DNA of 24,483 nucleotides from Bacilli bacterium (GCA_016283075.1 JAEEMF010000007.1:1-24483), one strand, 5' to 3'; shown: positions 7,113 through 14,587, counted from the stretch's first letter. Program-made: numbers and translations. The notes: generated by a model not told the origin, from the letters alone.

Positions 7113-7505
7113 ATGTTAGTACCAGCAAGAAGATTTAATTTCTTAGATGATCCATTTTTCTATGAAGGAGAAAAGGAAAAACTTATGAATACCGATATTA
7201 TCGAAAATGATAATAAGTATGAATTCCATATTGAATTACCAGGATTTAAGAAAGAAGATATATCTATTGAACTAGATAATGGTAATTTAAAGATTCATGC
7301 TAAAAATGAAGTAAATGAAGAAGAAAAAGAAAAAGGTAAAGTTATTCGTCAAGAAAGATTCTACGGAGAAATGTCTAGATCATTCTATGTAGGAGATAAT
7401 ATTGATGAAAATAGTATTAATGCTTCATTTGAAAATGGTATTCTTAAATTAGTAGTTCCTAAAAAAGAAATTAAAGATAATAAGAAATTAATTGAAATTA
7501 AATAA
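7113..7505 (+). CDS. Hsp20 family small heat-shock protein
   Basis: This 130-residue alpha-crystallin-type chaperone holds unfolding proteins without using ATP. The alpha-crystallin domain spans about 26-118. It includes the ELPGFKKEDI segment at 41-50 and the signature A-x3-N-G-I-L at residues 104-111. A C-terminal I-x-I motif (IEI, 127-129) is present for oligomer contacts. The N-terminal arm is short. AAGGGTAGTGA precedes the ATG. A CIRCE operator over its promoter places it under HrcA, so it should be induced by heat or proteotoxic stress. It is followed directly by a terminator and forms a single-gene unit. Confidence 0.94.
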   Translation: MLVPARRFNFLDDPFFYEGEKEKLMNTDIIENDNKYEFHIELPGFKKEDISIELDNGNLKIHAKNEVNEEEKEKGKVIRQERFYGEMSRSFYVGDNIDENSINASFENGILKLVVPKKEIKDNKKLIEIK

Positions 7506-7509
7506 ATAA

Positions 7510-7540
7510 TAAAAGAGTTCTAATACTCTTTTATTTTTGG
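7510..7540 (+). terminator. Terminator of hsp20
   Basis: A 10-bp stem ATAAAAGAGT/ACTCTTTTAT (7510-7519 with 7526-7535) with a 6-nt loop is followed by TTTT. The -10 box TATAAT of the next gene starts two bases later (7542-7547). Confidence 0.85.
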
Positions 7541-7541
7541 T

Positions 7542-7547
7542 ATAATT
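7542..7547 (+). promoter_or_regulatory. -10 box for sufU
   Basis: A perfect TATAAT lies about 24 bp upstream of the sufU start. The matching -35 position (about 7519-7524) falls in the loop of the preceding terminator and is a poor match. Confidence 0.5.
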
Positions 7548-7570
7548 ACATGTAGAGACGAGGTAATAAT

Positions 7571-8002
7571 ATGGATAATGATTTAAAAAGAAGTATTATT
7601 TTAGAAAACTATCAGAATCCTAAAAATAGAGGATTATTAAATAAAGAAGATTATATTAAAACTAATACTAATAGTGATAGTTGTATTGATGAAATAAATC
7701 TAGAAGTTAAAATAGAAGATGGTGTTATTAAAGATATTCGTTTTGATGGAGAAGCATGTGCTATATGTACTAGTGCTACTTCTATAATGATTGAAACTTT
7801 AATAGGAAAGAATTTAGAAGAAGCTAAAGAAATATTTGATAATTATCAAAATATGATAGAAGAAAAACATTTCGATGAAGAAAAGTTAGAAAGTGCTATT
7901 GTATATAGTGATATTTCTAAACAGCCAAACCGTAAAAAATGTGCTTTACTTCCTTGGTGGGGTATTGAAAAAGCCTTTATAGAGTACGAAAAGAATAAAT
8001 AG
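7571..8002 (+). CDS. sufU: SufU, Fe-S cluster assembly protein (zinc-dependent sulfur acceptor)
   Basis: This 143-residue protein accepts sulfur from the cysteine desulfurase SufS and passes it to the SufBCD scaffold. The three conserved Cys are present at 38, 63 and 124 (RKKCALLPW), with Asp40 supplying the fourth zinc ligand. The usual CGD motif reads CID here, and the GxxCAIS motif reads EACAIC, adding an extra Cys66. Family features such as ENYQNPKNRG near the N-terminus are clear. It lies 60 bp before an unknown gene and 425 bp before sufB. No sufC, sufD or sufS is in the window, whereas Bacillus has them in one operon. Confidence 0.92.
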   Translation: MDNDLKRSIILENYQNPKNRGLLNKEDYIKTNTNSDSCIDEINLEVKIEDGVIKDIRFDGEACAICTSATSIMIETLIGKNLEEAKEIFDNYQNMIEEKHFDEEKLESAIVYSDISKQPNRKKCALLPWWGIEKAFIEYEKNK

Positions 8003-8008
8003 TATAAT

Positions 8009-8037
8009 TTGACAAATATAGGTCTAAATGCTAAAAT
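8009..8037 (+). promoter_or_regulatory. Promoter of the gene at 8063
   Basis: TTGACA (8009-8014), a 17-bp spacer and TAAAAT (8032-8037) preceded by TGC, an extended -10. It starts right after the sufU stop codon, so the next gene has its own promoter inside the suf region. Confidence 0.8.
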
Positions 8038-8062
8038 ACTACCTCGTAAAGGGGCGTTTTAG

Positions 8063-8374
8063 ATGATAAAACCAATTAAATTAAGATTTTATATGATAGG
8101 AAAATATGAAGATATATTAGACAATGACGGTAGTTATACTCATAATATGAATTACGGTACACTTGATGCTAAATTTGGTTTAGTGGTAGGTGAAAACTTT
8201 TATACTATAGGTAAAGGATTTGAAAAGAGACATGTTGTTAAACATAGTAAAGAAAATCCAGCAGCTATAGATAAGTCAGAATATGGTAAACTTAATACAA
8301 CTGATTCATATGCTATTAGTGAATTAGATCTTAAGGGTTACTGTATTAGAAAACAAATGAAAAAAATTAGATAG
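8063..8374 (+). CDS. Small protein of unknown function, 103 residues
   Basis: I do not recognise this protein. It is soluble and basic at the C-terminus, with a predicted mixed beta-rich fold. Gly-Tyr-rich segments such as YGTLDAKFGLVVGENFYTIGKG stand out. It has no cysteine cluster except one Cys near the end (KGYCIRKQ), so a direct Fe-S role is not supported by motif. AAAGGGG upstream supports the ATG. It sits between sufU and sufB but has a strong promoter and a terminator of its own, so it may be expressed independently of them. Confidence 0.8.
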   Translation: MIKPIKLRFYMIGKYEDILDNDGSYTHNMNYGTLDAKFGLVVGENFYTIGKGFEKRHVVKHSKENPAAIDKSEYGKLNTTDSYAISELDLKGYCIRKQMKKIR

Positions 8375-8393
8375 TATTTACTATCTTTTTTTT
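8369..8393 (+). terminator. Terminator overlapping a stop codon
   Basis: A 7-bp stem AGATAGT/ACTATCT (8369-8375 with 8380-8386) and ATTT loop is followed by seven T residues. The stop codon TAG lies within the upstream arm. Confidence 0.85.
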
Positions 8394-8404
8394 GTTTTAC
8401 AATA

Positions 8405-8410
8405 TATAAT
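8405..8410 (+). promoter_or_regulatory. -10 box for sufB
   Basis: A perfect TATAAT lies 17 bp upstream of the sufB start and 12 bp after the T-tract of the preceding terminator. The -35 region falls in the terminator stem and is weak. Confidence 0.45.
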
Positions 8411-8427
8411 AAATTATGGTGATATTT

Positions 8428-9744
8428 ATGAAAGGACTAGAAAAAGGTTTAACAAAAGAAAAAGTAACAGAAATTTCTAAAATTAAAGATGAACCTAAGT
8501 GGATGACTAATTTCCGTTTAAAGTCTTTTCATAAATTTGAAGAGACTCCAAATCCTATATTTGGACCTGAACTTAGAATAGATTTTAACAATATTAATTA
8601 TTTTAAAAAAGTTACTAAAGATATTGCTGATAACTGGGATAATGTTGATAAAGAAATAAAAGATACTTTTGAAAGCGTAGGAGTAATAGATGCTGAAAAG
8701 AAATACTTAGATGGTATGCATGTTCAGTATGAAAGTGAAAGTGTTTATACTAATATGCTTAAAGAAGTAAAAGAAAAGAATGTTATTTTCTGTGATACTG
8801 ATACTGCTTTAAAAAAGTATCCAGATTTATTTAAAAAGTATTTTAATACACTTGTTAAATATAATGAAAATAAATATACTGCATTAAATGGTGCAGTATG
8901 GAGTGGTGGTACATTTATATATGTTCCTCCTCATACTAAACTAGATAGACCACTTCAAAGCTATTTTAGAATAAATAGTAGAAGTATGGGTCAGTTTGAA
9001 AGAACTTTAATTATTGTAGATGAAGGATCAGAACTTCATTATATGGAAGGATGTACTTCACCAGTATATAGTGAAGACTCTCTTCATGCTGCTGTAGTAG
9101 AAATCTTTGTTATGAAAGATGCTAAGTGTAGATATACTACTATTCAAAACTGGTCTGATAATGTATATAACTTAGTTACTAAAAGAGCTATTGTTTATGA
9201 AAATGGTTTAATGGAATGGATAGATGGTAATCTAGGTTCTAAAGTAAATATGAAGTATCCTTGCTGTATATTAGCAGGAGATGGAGCTAGAGGTAATACT
9301 TTATCTATAGCTGCTGCTAAAGGTAATCAGTTTCAAGATTCTGGAGCGAAAATGATTCATATTGCTCCTAATACTAAGAGTAGCATTATTAGTAAAAGTA
9401 TTGCTAGTGATGGAGGAGTAAGTAACTTTAGATCAACTGTTAGTATTTCTTCTAAAGCAATAAACTCTGATGCTAAAATAAAATGTGATACTATCATATT
9501 AGATGAAAACTCTAAAAGTGATACTATTCCTAAAAATAAAGTAGATAATAATAGTTCTAATCTTAATCATGAAGCTACTGTTTCAAAAATAAGTAAAGAA
9601 AAGTTATTTTATCTAACTAGTAGAGGTATTCCTCTTGAAAGAGCTAAGGAACTTATTATAATGGGATTTATTGATAAGTTTAGAGAAGAATTACCTATGG
9701 AATATGCAGTAGAACTTAATGCTTTACTTAAAAAATATTTATAG
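8428..9744 (+). CDS. sufB: SufB, Fe-S cluster scaffold subunit
   Basis: This 438-residue subunit of the SufBCD scaffold builds Fe-S clusters on a right-handed beta-helix. The whole chain follows Bacillus SufB: PKWMTNFRLKSF near the N-terminus, WSGGTFIYVPPHTKLDRPLQSYFRIN, the NHEATVSKI segment, and the end MGFIDKFREELPMEYAVELN. It is slightly shorter than the roughly 465-residue Bacillus protein. The start is set at ATG 8428 because GGTGAT lies just upstream; the in-frame ATG at 8416 would add only MVIF and has no ribosome binding site. Its partners SufC and SufD are not nearby, so the suf genes are split in this genome. Confidence 0.95.
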   Translation: MKGLEKGLTKEKVTEISKIKDEPKWMTNFRLKSFHKFEETPNPIFGPELRIDFNNINYFKKVTKDIADNWDNVDKEIKDTFESVGVIDAEKKYLDGMHVQYESESVYTNMLKEVKEKNVIFCDTDTALKKYPDLFKKYFNTLVKYNENKYTALNGAVWSGGTFIYVPPHTKLDRPLQSYFRINSRSMGQFERTLIIVDEGSELHYMEGCTSPVYSEDSLHAAVVEIFVMKDAKCRYTTIQNWSDNVYNLVTKRAIVYENGLMEWIDGNLGSKVNMKYPCCILAGDGARGNTLSIAAAKGNQFQDSGAKMIHIAPNTKSSIISKSIASDGGVSNFRSTVSISSKAINSDAKIKCDTIILDENSKSDTIPKNKVDNNSSNLNHEATVSKISKEKLFYLTSRGIPLERAKELIIMGFIDKFREELPMEYAVELNALLKKYL

Positions 9745-9747
9745 ATG

Positions 9748-9770
9748 TGTTATACTATATCTATATAGTA
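9748..9770 (+). promoter_or_regulatory. Extended -10 promoter within a palindrome, upstream of the lipoprotein
   Basis: TGTTATACT (9748-9756) is an extended -10 box. It overlaps the palindrome TACTATAT-CT-ATATAGTA (9753-9770), which ends at the base before the GGAGG ribosome binding site. It could be an operator or a weak RNA hairpin; there is no T-tract, so it is not a normal terminator. Confidence 0.45.
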
Positions 9771-9780
9771 GGAGGTATTT

Positions 9781-10086
9781 ATGAAAAAGCTATTTATATT
9801 ATTAGTTATTTGCCTTACAATACTTACTGGATGTACAAGTAAAGAAGATCAAGAAAATGAATTTGTTGTTGCTGCTAAAAAGTATTATGAAAATAATATG
9901 TCTGGCTTAATAGGAGTAACAGAAGTAGATGTTAAACTTGAAGATATTTTAAATGATATAGATAAGGGAGGAATATATAATATTCCATCTATATCTAAAT
10001 GTTCTTCTAACTCAGTAGTAACTTTTACTTTAGAAGATGATAAGATATCTTCTGAGAAAGTAGTACTAGATTGTAAAAAAAATTAA
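9781..10086 (+). CDS. Small lipoprotein of unknown function
   Basis: This 101-residue protein has a clear lipoprotein signal peptide: MKK, a hydrophobic core and the lipobox LTGC with Cys18. The mature part is about 84 residues, acidic, and has one Cys pair (SKCSSN and VLDCKK at the C-terminus) that could form a disulfide outside the membrane. The body EFVVAAKKYYENNMSGLIG followed by a V-x-V-x-L strand and TFTLEDDKISSEKV strands suggests a small alpha/beta fold. Similar short lipoproteins with an AAKKYYENN-type helix are common in uncultured Bacilli, without known role. GGAGG lies 5 bp before the ATG. Confidence 0.85.
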   Translation: MKKLFILLVICLTILTGCTSKEDQENEFVVAAKKYYENNMSGLIGVTEVDVKLEDILNDIDKGGIYNIPSISKCSSNSVVTFTLEDDKISSEKVVLDCKKN

Positions 10087-10100
10087 ATTTATACAAAATT

Positions 10101-10140
10101 AATAAATTGGTTATATCTATATAATCAGTTTATTTTTTTT
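10101..10140 (+). terminator. Terminator of the lipoprotein gene
   Basis: A 16-bp stem (10101-10116 with 10119-10134), including two G-U pairs, has a minimal CT loop and is followed by TTTTTT. Confidence 0.85.
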
Positions 10141-10201
10141 ATACCTTAATATAAGTATTTATATGATAGGAAGTCCTTATCAAAAAGATAAAATATGTCT
10201 T

Positions 10202-10230
10202 TTGCAATCTATTTTTCCTCATAGTATATT
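10202..10230 (+). promoter_or_regulatory. Promoter of ssb
   Basis: TTGCAA (10202-10207), a 17-bp spacer and TATATT (10225-10230) lie 20 bp upstream of the ssb start codon. Confidence 0.65.
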
Positions 10231-10250
10231 GACTTTGGAAAGGAGGAAAA

Positions 10251-10589
10251 ATGTTAAATCAAGTCATTTGTGTCGGGAGAATTGTAAAGAATCCCGAAGT
10301 AATTGAATCTGAGTCTGGAAAAAAATATACTAATCTAACACTTGCCGTACCTCGTAGTTATAAAAATGTAGATGGTGAATATGATACAGATTTTGTTCCT
10401 TTTAAATTATGGCAAGGCATTGCAGAGAATACTGCCCTATACTGTAAGTCTGGTGATTTAATAGGAATAAAAGGTCATGTTGAAACTGATGTATATGAAA
10501 AAGACGAAGAAAAACATTATGCAATGAACTTAGTTGCAGAAAAAGTTACCTTTTTATCTAGTAAAAAACCAGAAGAAGCAGATAAATAA
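10251..10589 (+). CDS. ssb: Short single-stranded DNA-binding protein (SsbB-like)
   Basis: This is a 112-residue OB-fold protein that coats single-stranded DNA. The order MLNQVICVGRIVKNPE, then TNLTLAVPRSYKN, DTDFVPFKLWQGIAEN and KSGDLIGIKGHVETD is the complete SSB core. The protein stops right after the core and lacks both the flexible linker and the acidic D-D-D-I-P-F tip used to recruit partners. This matches the short SsbB (YwpH) of Bacillus, which acts in competence, rather than the replication SSB. It is not in the usual rpsF-ssb-rpsR context, so a full-length SSB is expected elsewhere. A strong AAAGGAGG precedes the ATG. Confidence 0.92.
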   Translation: MLNQVICVGRIVKNPEVIESESGKKYTNLTLAVPRSYKNVDGEYDTDFVPFKLWQGIAENTALYCKSGDLIGIKGHVETDVYEKDEEKHYAMNLVAEKVTFLSSKKPEEADK

Positions 10590-10600
10590 ATCTGCTTCTT
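10574..10600 (+). terminator. Hairpin at the ssb stop, weak terminator
   Basis: A 10-bp perfect stem AGAAGCAGAT/ATCTGCTTCT (10574-10583 with 10590-10599) has the stop codon in its 6-nt loop. The following TGTCATATCTTT is only moderately T-rich, so termination may be partial. Confidence 0.55.
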
Positions 10601-10652
10601 GTCATATCTTTATGTATAGTTTACTTTTTTAATTATATTATTTTATCTAGTA

Positions 10653-10661
10653 TGTTATAAT
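10653..10661 (+). promoter_or_regulatory. Extended -10 promoter of pdp
   Basis: TGTTATAAT (10653-10661) is a perfect extended -10 element, 16 bp before the start codon. No convincing -35 is visible. Confidence 0.55.
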
Positions 10662-10677
10662 TATAATAGGTGAAAAT

Positions 10678-11955
10678 ATGAATATAGTAGATATCATAAA
10701 TAAGAAAAGATTAAAAGAAGAATTAACTAAGGAAGAACTAGAATATGCTATAAATGGGTATATTGATAATTCTATAAAAGATTATCAAATGAGTAGTTTA
10801 CTTATGGCTATTTGTTTAAATGGTATGAGTGATGATGAAATATATTACCTTACTGATATTATGCTTAAAAGTGGGGATACTGTTGATTTATCTTTTATTA
10901 ATAAAGTTAAAGTTGATAAACACTCAACAGGTGGAGTAGGAGATAAAACATCTTTAATACTTCTTCCACTTGTAGCAGCATGCGGAGTAGTAGCTCCTAA
11001 GATGAGTGGTAGAGGTCTTGGATTTACTGGCGGAACAATTGATAAATTAGAAGCTATTCCAGGATTTAAATCAGATTTATCTGTAGATGAATTTAAAAGA
11101 GAAATAGAAGAGATAGGTGTATCAGATATTTCTCAAAGTGAGAATTTAGTTCCTGCTGATAAAAAACTATATTCTTTAAGAGATGTAACAGGTACTGTAG
11201 AATCACTACCTTTAATAGCATCAAGTATAATGTCTAAAAAGTTAGCAAGTGGTGCTGATAAAATAGTTATTGATTTAAAAGTAGGTGATGGAGCATTAAT
11301 TAAAAATATTGATGATGCTAGACGCCTTGCTTCAATAATGATTAATATAGGTAAAAAATATAATAAAGAAGTAAGATGTATTTTAACTGATATGAATCAA
11401 CCTCTAGGTAATATGATAGGAAATAGTTTAGAAGTTAAAGAAGCAATAGATGTTTTAAAAGGAAATGGTCCTAAAGATATTACTGATTTAGTAATAGTAC
11501 TAGCTTCTACTATGGTACAAATGGGACTTAATATATCATTAGAAGAAGCTAATAAATTAGTACTTGATAAATTAAATGATGGTTCAGCATTTAATAAGTT
11601 CTTAGATTTAGTAAGATATCAAGGTGGTAATTTAGAGGATATGGTTATATCTGATAAAGTTATATCCGTTAAAAGTAATAAAACTGGTTTTGTATCAAAA
11701 ATCAAAACTAATGAACTGGGTGAAGTAGTTCGTAAACTAGGTGGAGGAAGATACGAAAAAGAAGATAGTATTGATCCATCCGTAGGAATAGAACTAGTGG
11801 TTAAACAAGGCGATTATGTATTAGAAGATGAAGAATTACTTAAGGTATATATGAATGAAAAAGATGTACCTTTAAGTGAAATACTAGATTGTTTTATCAT
11901 TTCTAATGAAAGTGGAGAGTCTAATCCTCTTATATATGAAATAATATGCAGTTAA
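10678..11955 (+). CDS. pdp: Pyrimidine-nucleoside phosphorylase
   Basis: This 425-residue cytosolic enzyme splits uridine, thymidine or deoxyuridine with phosphate, giving the free base and (deoxy)ribose-1-phosphate for salvage. The phosphate loop KHSTGGVGDK is at 81-90, and the family signature SGRGLGFTGGTIDKLE at 110-125. The pyrimidine-contacting residues Arg168, Ser183 and Lys187 are equivalents of Arg171, Ser186 and Lys190 of E. coli thymidine phosphorylase. Length is normal. AGGTGA precedes the ATG. The 3' end overlaps the next gene by 10 bp. No deoC, cdd or transporter is adjacent, unlike many Bacillus pdp operons. Strict thymidine phosphorylase (DeoA) is possible but less usual in Firmicutes. 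Confidence 0.94.
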   Translation: MNIVDIINKKRLKEELTKEELEYAINGYIDNSIKDYQMSSLLMAICLNGMSDDEIYYLTDIMLKSGDTVDLSFINKVKVDKHSTGGVGDKTSLILLPLVAACGVVAPKMSGRGLGFTGGTIDKLEAIPGFKSDLSVDEFKREIEEIGVSDISQSENLVPADKKLYSLRDVTGTVESLPLIASSIMSKKLASGADKIVIDLKVGDGALIKNIDDARRLASIMINIGKKYNKEVRCILTDMNQPLGNMIGNSLEVKEAIDVLKGNGPKDITDLVIVLASTMVQMGLNISLEEANKLVLDKLNDGSAFNKFLDLVRYQGGNLEDMVISDKVISVKSNKTGFVSKIKTNELGEVVRKLGGGRYEKEDSIDPSVGIELVVKQGDYVLEDEELLKVYMNEKDVPLSEILDCFIISNESGESNPLIYEIICS

Positions 11956-12497
11956 TAGTAGGTTTTATAATTGCAGTAATGATAGTTACTGCAATTAAAA
12001 TGATAAAAGATGGTAAACATTTAGGAAAAGCTTTGTTTAAAAAAGAATATAAAATATCAAAAGCTGCTTTAGTAGCAAGTCAGCTTAAAAAATATAATGG
12101 TCATAGTAAAGTTATAACTAAAGGAAATATTGTAGCTTTTATTACTGAGTATTATGTCTTTATAGGACTAGTTATTGATGAAGCAGGAATGCTTCTTGGT
12201 AGTGAAACAAGTGATTACTTTGTATTAAAATATGGAGGTTCTGAAAAGAGTATAAAAAATGAAATACCATACTTTAATGAATTAGTAAGTAAAATTAGTA
12301 GTAATATGGATGGTATTCCTATAAATAAATATATTATAGTAGGATCATCTACAATGATTACTTTTAATATAAGTACTATTAGTATGCTTAGATTAAGTGA
12401 TGTTTATTATAACTTTATAAGAAAAGATGGAAAGATTAATTATACTCCGTCTGATATTAATAGAATAGCAAAAATACTAGAAAATTCTCTAATGTAA
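11946..12497 (+). CDS. Membrane-anchored protein of unknown function
   Basis: This is a 183-residue protein whose residues 1-20 form one hydrophobic segment beginning at the first Met; the rest is probably cytoplasmic because HLGKALFKKEYK after the segment is basic. The soluble domain alternates strands and helices (KVITKGNIVAFITEYYVFIGLVIDEAG, then SLKNE-like helices and NKYIIVGSSTMITFN). The layout of a strand pair, a helix and an I-I-V-G-S strand recalls NERD-type nuclease-related domains, but I cannot see the catalytic residues, so I make no function call. It overlaps the end of pdp by 10 bp, so translation is probably coupled; a functional link to nucleoside salvage is unproven. Confidence 0.8.
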   Translation: MQLIVGFIIAVMIVTAIKMIKDGKHLGKALFKKEYKISKAALVASQLKKYNGHSKVITKGNIVAFITEYYVFIGLVIDEAGMLLGSETSDYFVLKYGGSEKSIKNEIPYFNELVSKISSNMDGIPINKYIIVGSSTMITFNISTISMLRLSDVYYNFIRKDGKINYTPSDINRIAKILENSLM

Positions 12498-12519
12498 AGA
12501 AATGTCTAAAACGTTGATA

Positions 12520-12548
12520 TTTAGAATTAATTAAGTTATTCTTATAAT
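12520..12548 (+). promoter_or_regulatory. Promoter of rpoZ-recX
   Basis: A perfect TATAAT (12543-12548) lies 17 bp upstream of the rpoZ start. A weak TTTAGA (12520-12525) sits at 17-bp spacing. Confidence 0.5.
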
Positions 12549-12565
12549 AGAAGGGGTGATAAAAG

Positions 12566-12766
12566 ATGATACATCCATCAATAGACAAATTATTAAACAA
12601 AGTTGGTTCTAAATATTTGTTAGTAAATTTAGTTTCAAAAAGAGTAGCAGAAATAGAAGAAACTGAATTCTATCAAATGAAAGAAAACGAGTACAAATCA
12701 AGTAAACCTATCGGTAGGGCACTTGAAGAAATTGCAAAAGATCTAATTCACATTAAAGAGGATTAG
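12566..12766 (+). CDS. rpoZ: RNA polymerase omega subunit
   Basis: This 66-residue subunit helps fold and hold the beta-prime subunit of RNA polymerase. The N-terminal HPSIDKLLNKVGSKYLLV and RVAEIEE match omega helix 1 and 2, and KSSKPIGRALEEIAK matches the conserved C-terminal helix found in Firmicutes. Length is normal for this phylum. AAGGGGTGA precedes the ATG. It is 21 bp upstream of recX and is probably co-transcribed with it. In Bacillus rpoZ instead follows gmk. Confidence 0.93.
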   Translation: MIHPSIDKLLNKVGSKYLLVNLVSKRVAEIEETEFYQMKENEYKSSKPIGRALEEIAKDLIHIKED

Positions 12767-12787
12767 TCTTTTTTCTTAGGAGGGTTT

Positions 12788-13558
12788 ATGGAAATAAAAC
12801 ATATTAAAAAAGGAAAGAATAATAAGTATGAAATATTATTTATAAATGGTGAGAAACTTACTACTTATGATGAAGTTCTTTTAAATAATAATCTTTTATA
12901 TAAGAAAGATTTATCTAAAGAAGATATAAAAAGTATTGAAAGTAAGAATATCTTTTATGATGTATATAATAATGCTTTAAAATATATATCTAAAAGAATT
13001 AGATCTACTAAAGAAATAATGAAATATTTAGATAAATATGAACTTTCTTTAAAAGATAAAAATGATATTATTAAAATACTTAAAGAAAAAGGCTTTTTAG
13101 ACGATTTAAGATTTGCCAAAGCATTTATATCAGATAAGGTTAATTTAACTAGTGATGGCCCTTATAAGATAAAAAAAGAGCTTCTTTCTCATGATATAGA
13201 TGAATCTGTTATAGATAACCTAATTCATGATATTGATAAAGAGAAACTTATTAGTAAACTTGATAAACTTGTAAATAAAAAAATAAACACTTCTAAAGAA
13301 TCAAACTATTTAGCGAGAAAGAAAATAACTAATTACTTTATTAATCTAGGATACTCTAAGGAAATGATTGATGAAGTATATAAAGATAGTAGGGATGATA
13401 CTTCTTATTTAGAAAAAGAATTTGATAAATTATATAAGAAACTATCGTATAAAGAGCAAGATAAAGATAAACTACTACTTAAGATAAAACAAAAACTATA
13501 TTCCAAAGGATATAGTTTAAGTAAAATAGATGAATACATAAGAAAAGAGTATGAATAA
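12788..13558 (+). CDS. recX: RecX family regulator of RecA
   Basis: This 256-residue all-helical protein is expected to bind the RecA filament and modulate its activity. RecX three-helix repeats are visible: AlkYISKRIRSTKEIMKYL (about residues 59-80), GFLDDLRFAKAFISDKV with GPYKIKKEL (about 103-135), and a third near the C-terminus (KLLLKIKQKLYSKGYSLSKIDEYI). The N-terminal 50 residues form a beta-rich domain seen in longer Firmicutes RecX. Length is normal for Bacilli (about 260). AGGAGGG is 5 bp before the ATG, and it lies 21 bp after rpoZ. recA is not in the window. Its end forms one arm of a bidirectional terminator. Confidence 0.88.
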   Translation: MEIKHIKKGKNNKYEILFINGEKLTTYDEVLLNNNLLYKKDLSKEDIKSIESKNIFYDVYNNALKYISKRIRSTKEIMKYLDKYELSLKDKNDIIKILKEKGFLDDLRFAKAFISDKVNLTSDGPYKIKKELLSHDIDESVIDNLIHDIDKEKLISKLDKLVNKKINTSKESNYLARKKITNYFINLGYSKEMIDEVYKDSRDDTSYLEKEFDKLYKKLSYKEQDKDKLLLKIKQKLYSKGYSLSKIDEYIRKEYE

Positions 13559-13580
13559 ATTCATACTCTATTTTTATTTT
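13546..13580 (+). terminator. Bidirectional terminator between recX and the prsA-like gene
   Basis: A 10-bp perfect stem AGAGTATGAA/TTCATACTCT (13546-13555 with 13560-13569) and a 4-nt loop is followed by ATTTTTATTTTT on the plus strand and by TTTTC on the minus strand. It serves both convergent genes, and its left arm encodes the last codons of recX. Confidence 0.88.
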
Positions 13581-14587
13581 TCATTATATGTTTTTTCAAG
13601 TTCAGTATCAATTATTTCTAAGTTGTAAGCTTTTCTAATTTTCTTCCATGCTTTATCATAGATTTCACTATCATTAGAAACTTTTTCACTTAATAAGCTT
13701 TTTAAACATTCTTCTCTAGAATCTTCTAGACTTGGTTTTTTATCTTGTTTAACTCTTAAAATAACAAAGTATCCATAAGATGATTTAACTGGTTCAGTAG
13801 TATATTTACCATCTTCTAGAGCAACACTTGCATCCCAGAATTCACTAACTACATCTTTTTTACTAAATCCACTGAATAATCCACCTTCAGCAGCAGTTGT
13901 TTTGTCATCTGAGTGTTTTTTAGCTAAATCTTCAAATTTTTCACCTTTTTTAAGTTTTTCAATAACTTCATTAGCTTCAGCTAAAGCTTTAGCTTCGCTT
14001 TCTTCTTTTTTAGTAGTGTAGTTTTCATCGTTAGTATCAACTTCTTCTGGAGCAATTAAGATATATCTTGCTGTCATAGCACCAGTAATGTTTTCTTTAT
14101 AATAATCTTTAACTTCACTTTCTGTAATGAATCCATATTCAGTATTTTTAATATATTTTTCAGCAACTAATTGATTAACACGGTCTTTATAAACTGTTTC
14201 TCTAAATTGATCTAGTCCTTTATAACCATATTGTTTTAATTCACTTTCTAAATCTTTTTTATAATATTCATATTGAGCTTTTAAGTTTGCTACATAACTA
14301 TCAGCATATTCTGAAGCTTCAGTAGTATCTTTTAATTCTTTACTTGAAATATATGAATCAACAATACTTGTTAAAGCTACACTTCCATTTTTTTCTTTTA
14401 ATTCTTCATATAATTCAGTAATGCTAAAATCTTTTCCATCTACTTTAGCAATAACTTCAGTTCCGTCTTTTAAGACTGGAATTGTTTTTGTATTATTGAA
14501 GTGTTTTCCTACTAAGAAACTACAAACAACTAATACAATGCATAATAATGATAATTGAACTTTTTTGTTTTTGATAAAATCTTTCAT
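13574..14587 (-). CDS. PrsA-like membrane-anchored parvulin-fold foldase
   Basis: This 337-residue extracytoplasmic chaperone probably helps secreted proteins fold. Residues about 10-27 form a hydrophobic anchor; no valid lipobox is seen (LVVC lacks a small residue at -1), unlike Bacillus PrsA, which is a lipoprotein. A helical NC-type domain (about 45-165) carries the GLDQFRETVYKDRV segment. The parvulin domain spans about 171-280 with KKGEKFEDLAKKHSDD and EGGLFSGF. The two histidines normally found in this fold (ASHILV and YGYHIIKV) are replaced: the first reads ARYILI with Tyr175, the second YGYFVILRV with Phe274. Isomerase activity is therefore doubtful and the role may be pure chaperoning. 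AGGAGG lies before the ATG. Confidence 0.88.
   Translation of the reverse strand: MKDFIKNKKVQLSLLCIVLVVCSFLVGKHFNNTKTIPVLKDGTEVIAKVDGKDFSITELYEELKEKNGSVALTSIVDSYISSKELKDTTEASEYADSYVANLKAQYEYYKKDLESELKQYGYKGLDQFRETVYKDRVNQLVAEKYIKNTEYGFITESEVKDYYKENITGAMTARYILIAPEEVDTNDENYTTKKEESEAKALAEANEVIEKLKKGEKFEDLAKKHSDDKTTAAEGGLFSGFSKKDVVSEFWDASVALEDGKYTTEPVKSSYGYFVILRVKQDKKPSLEDSREECLKSLLSEKVSNDSEIYDKAWKKIRKAYNLEIIDTELEKTYNEK

Noticed and set aside
14518..14587. Lipoprotein signal in the PrsA-like protein
   Set aside because: The Cys residues near the N-terminus (Cys16, Cys22) have Leu or Val at -1, so no lipobox fits; a membrane anchor is more likely.
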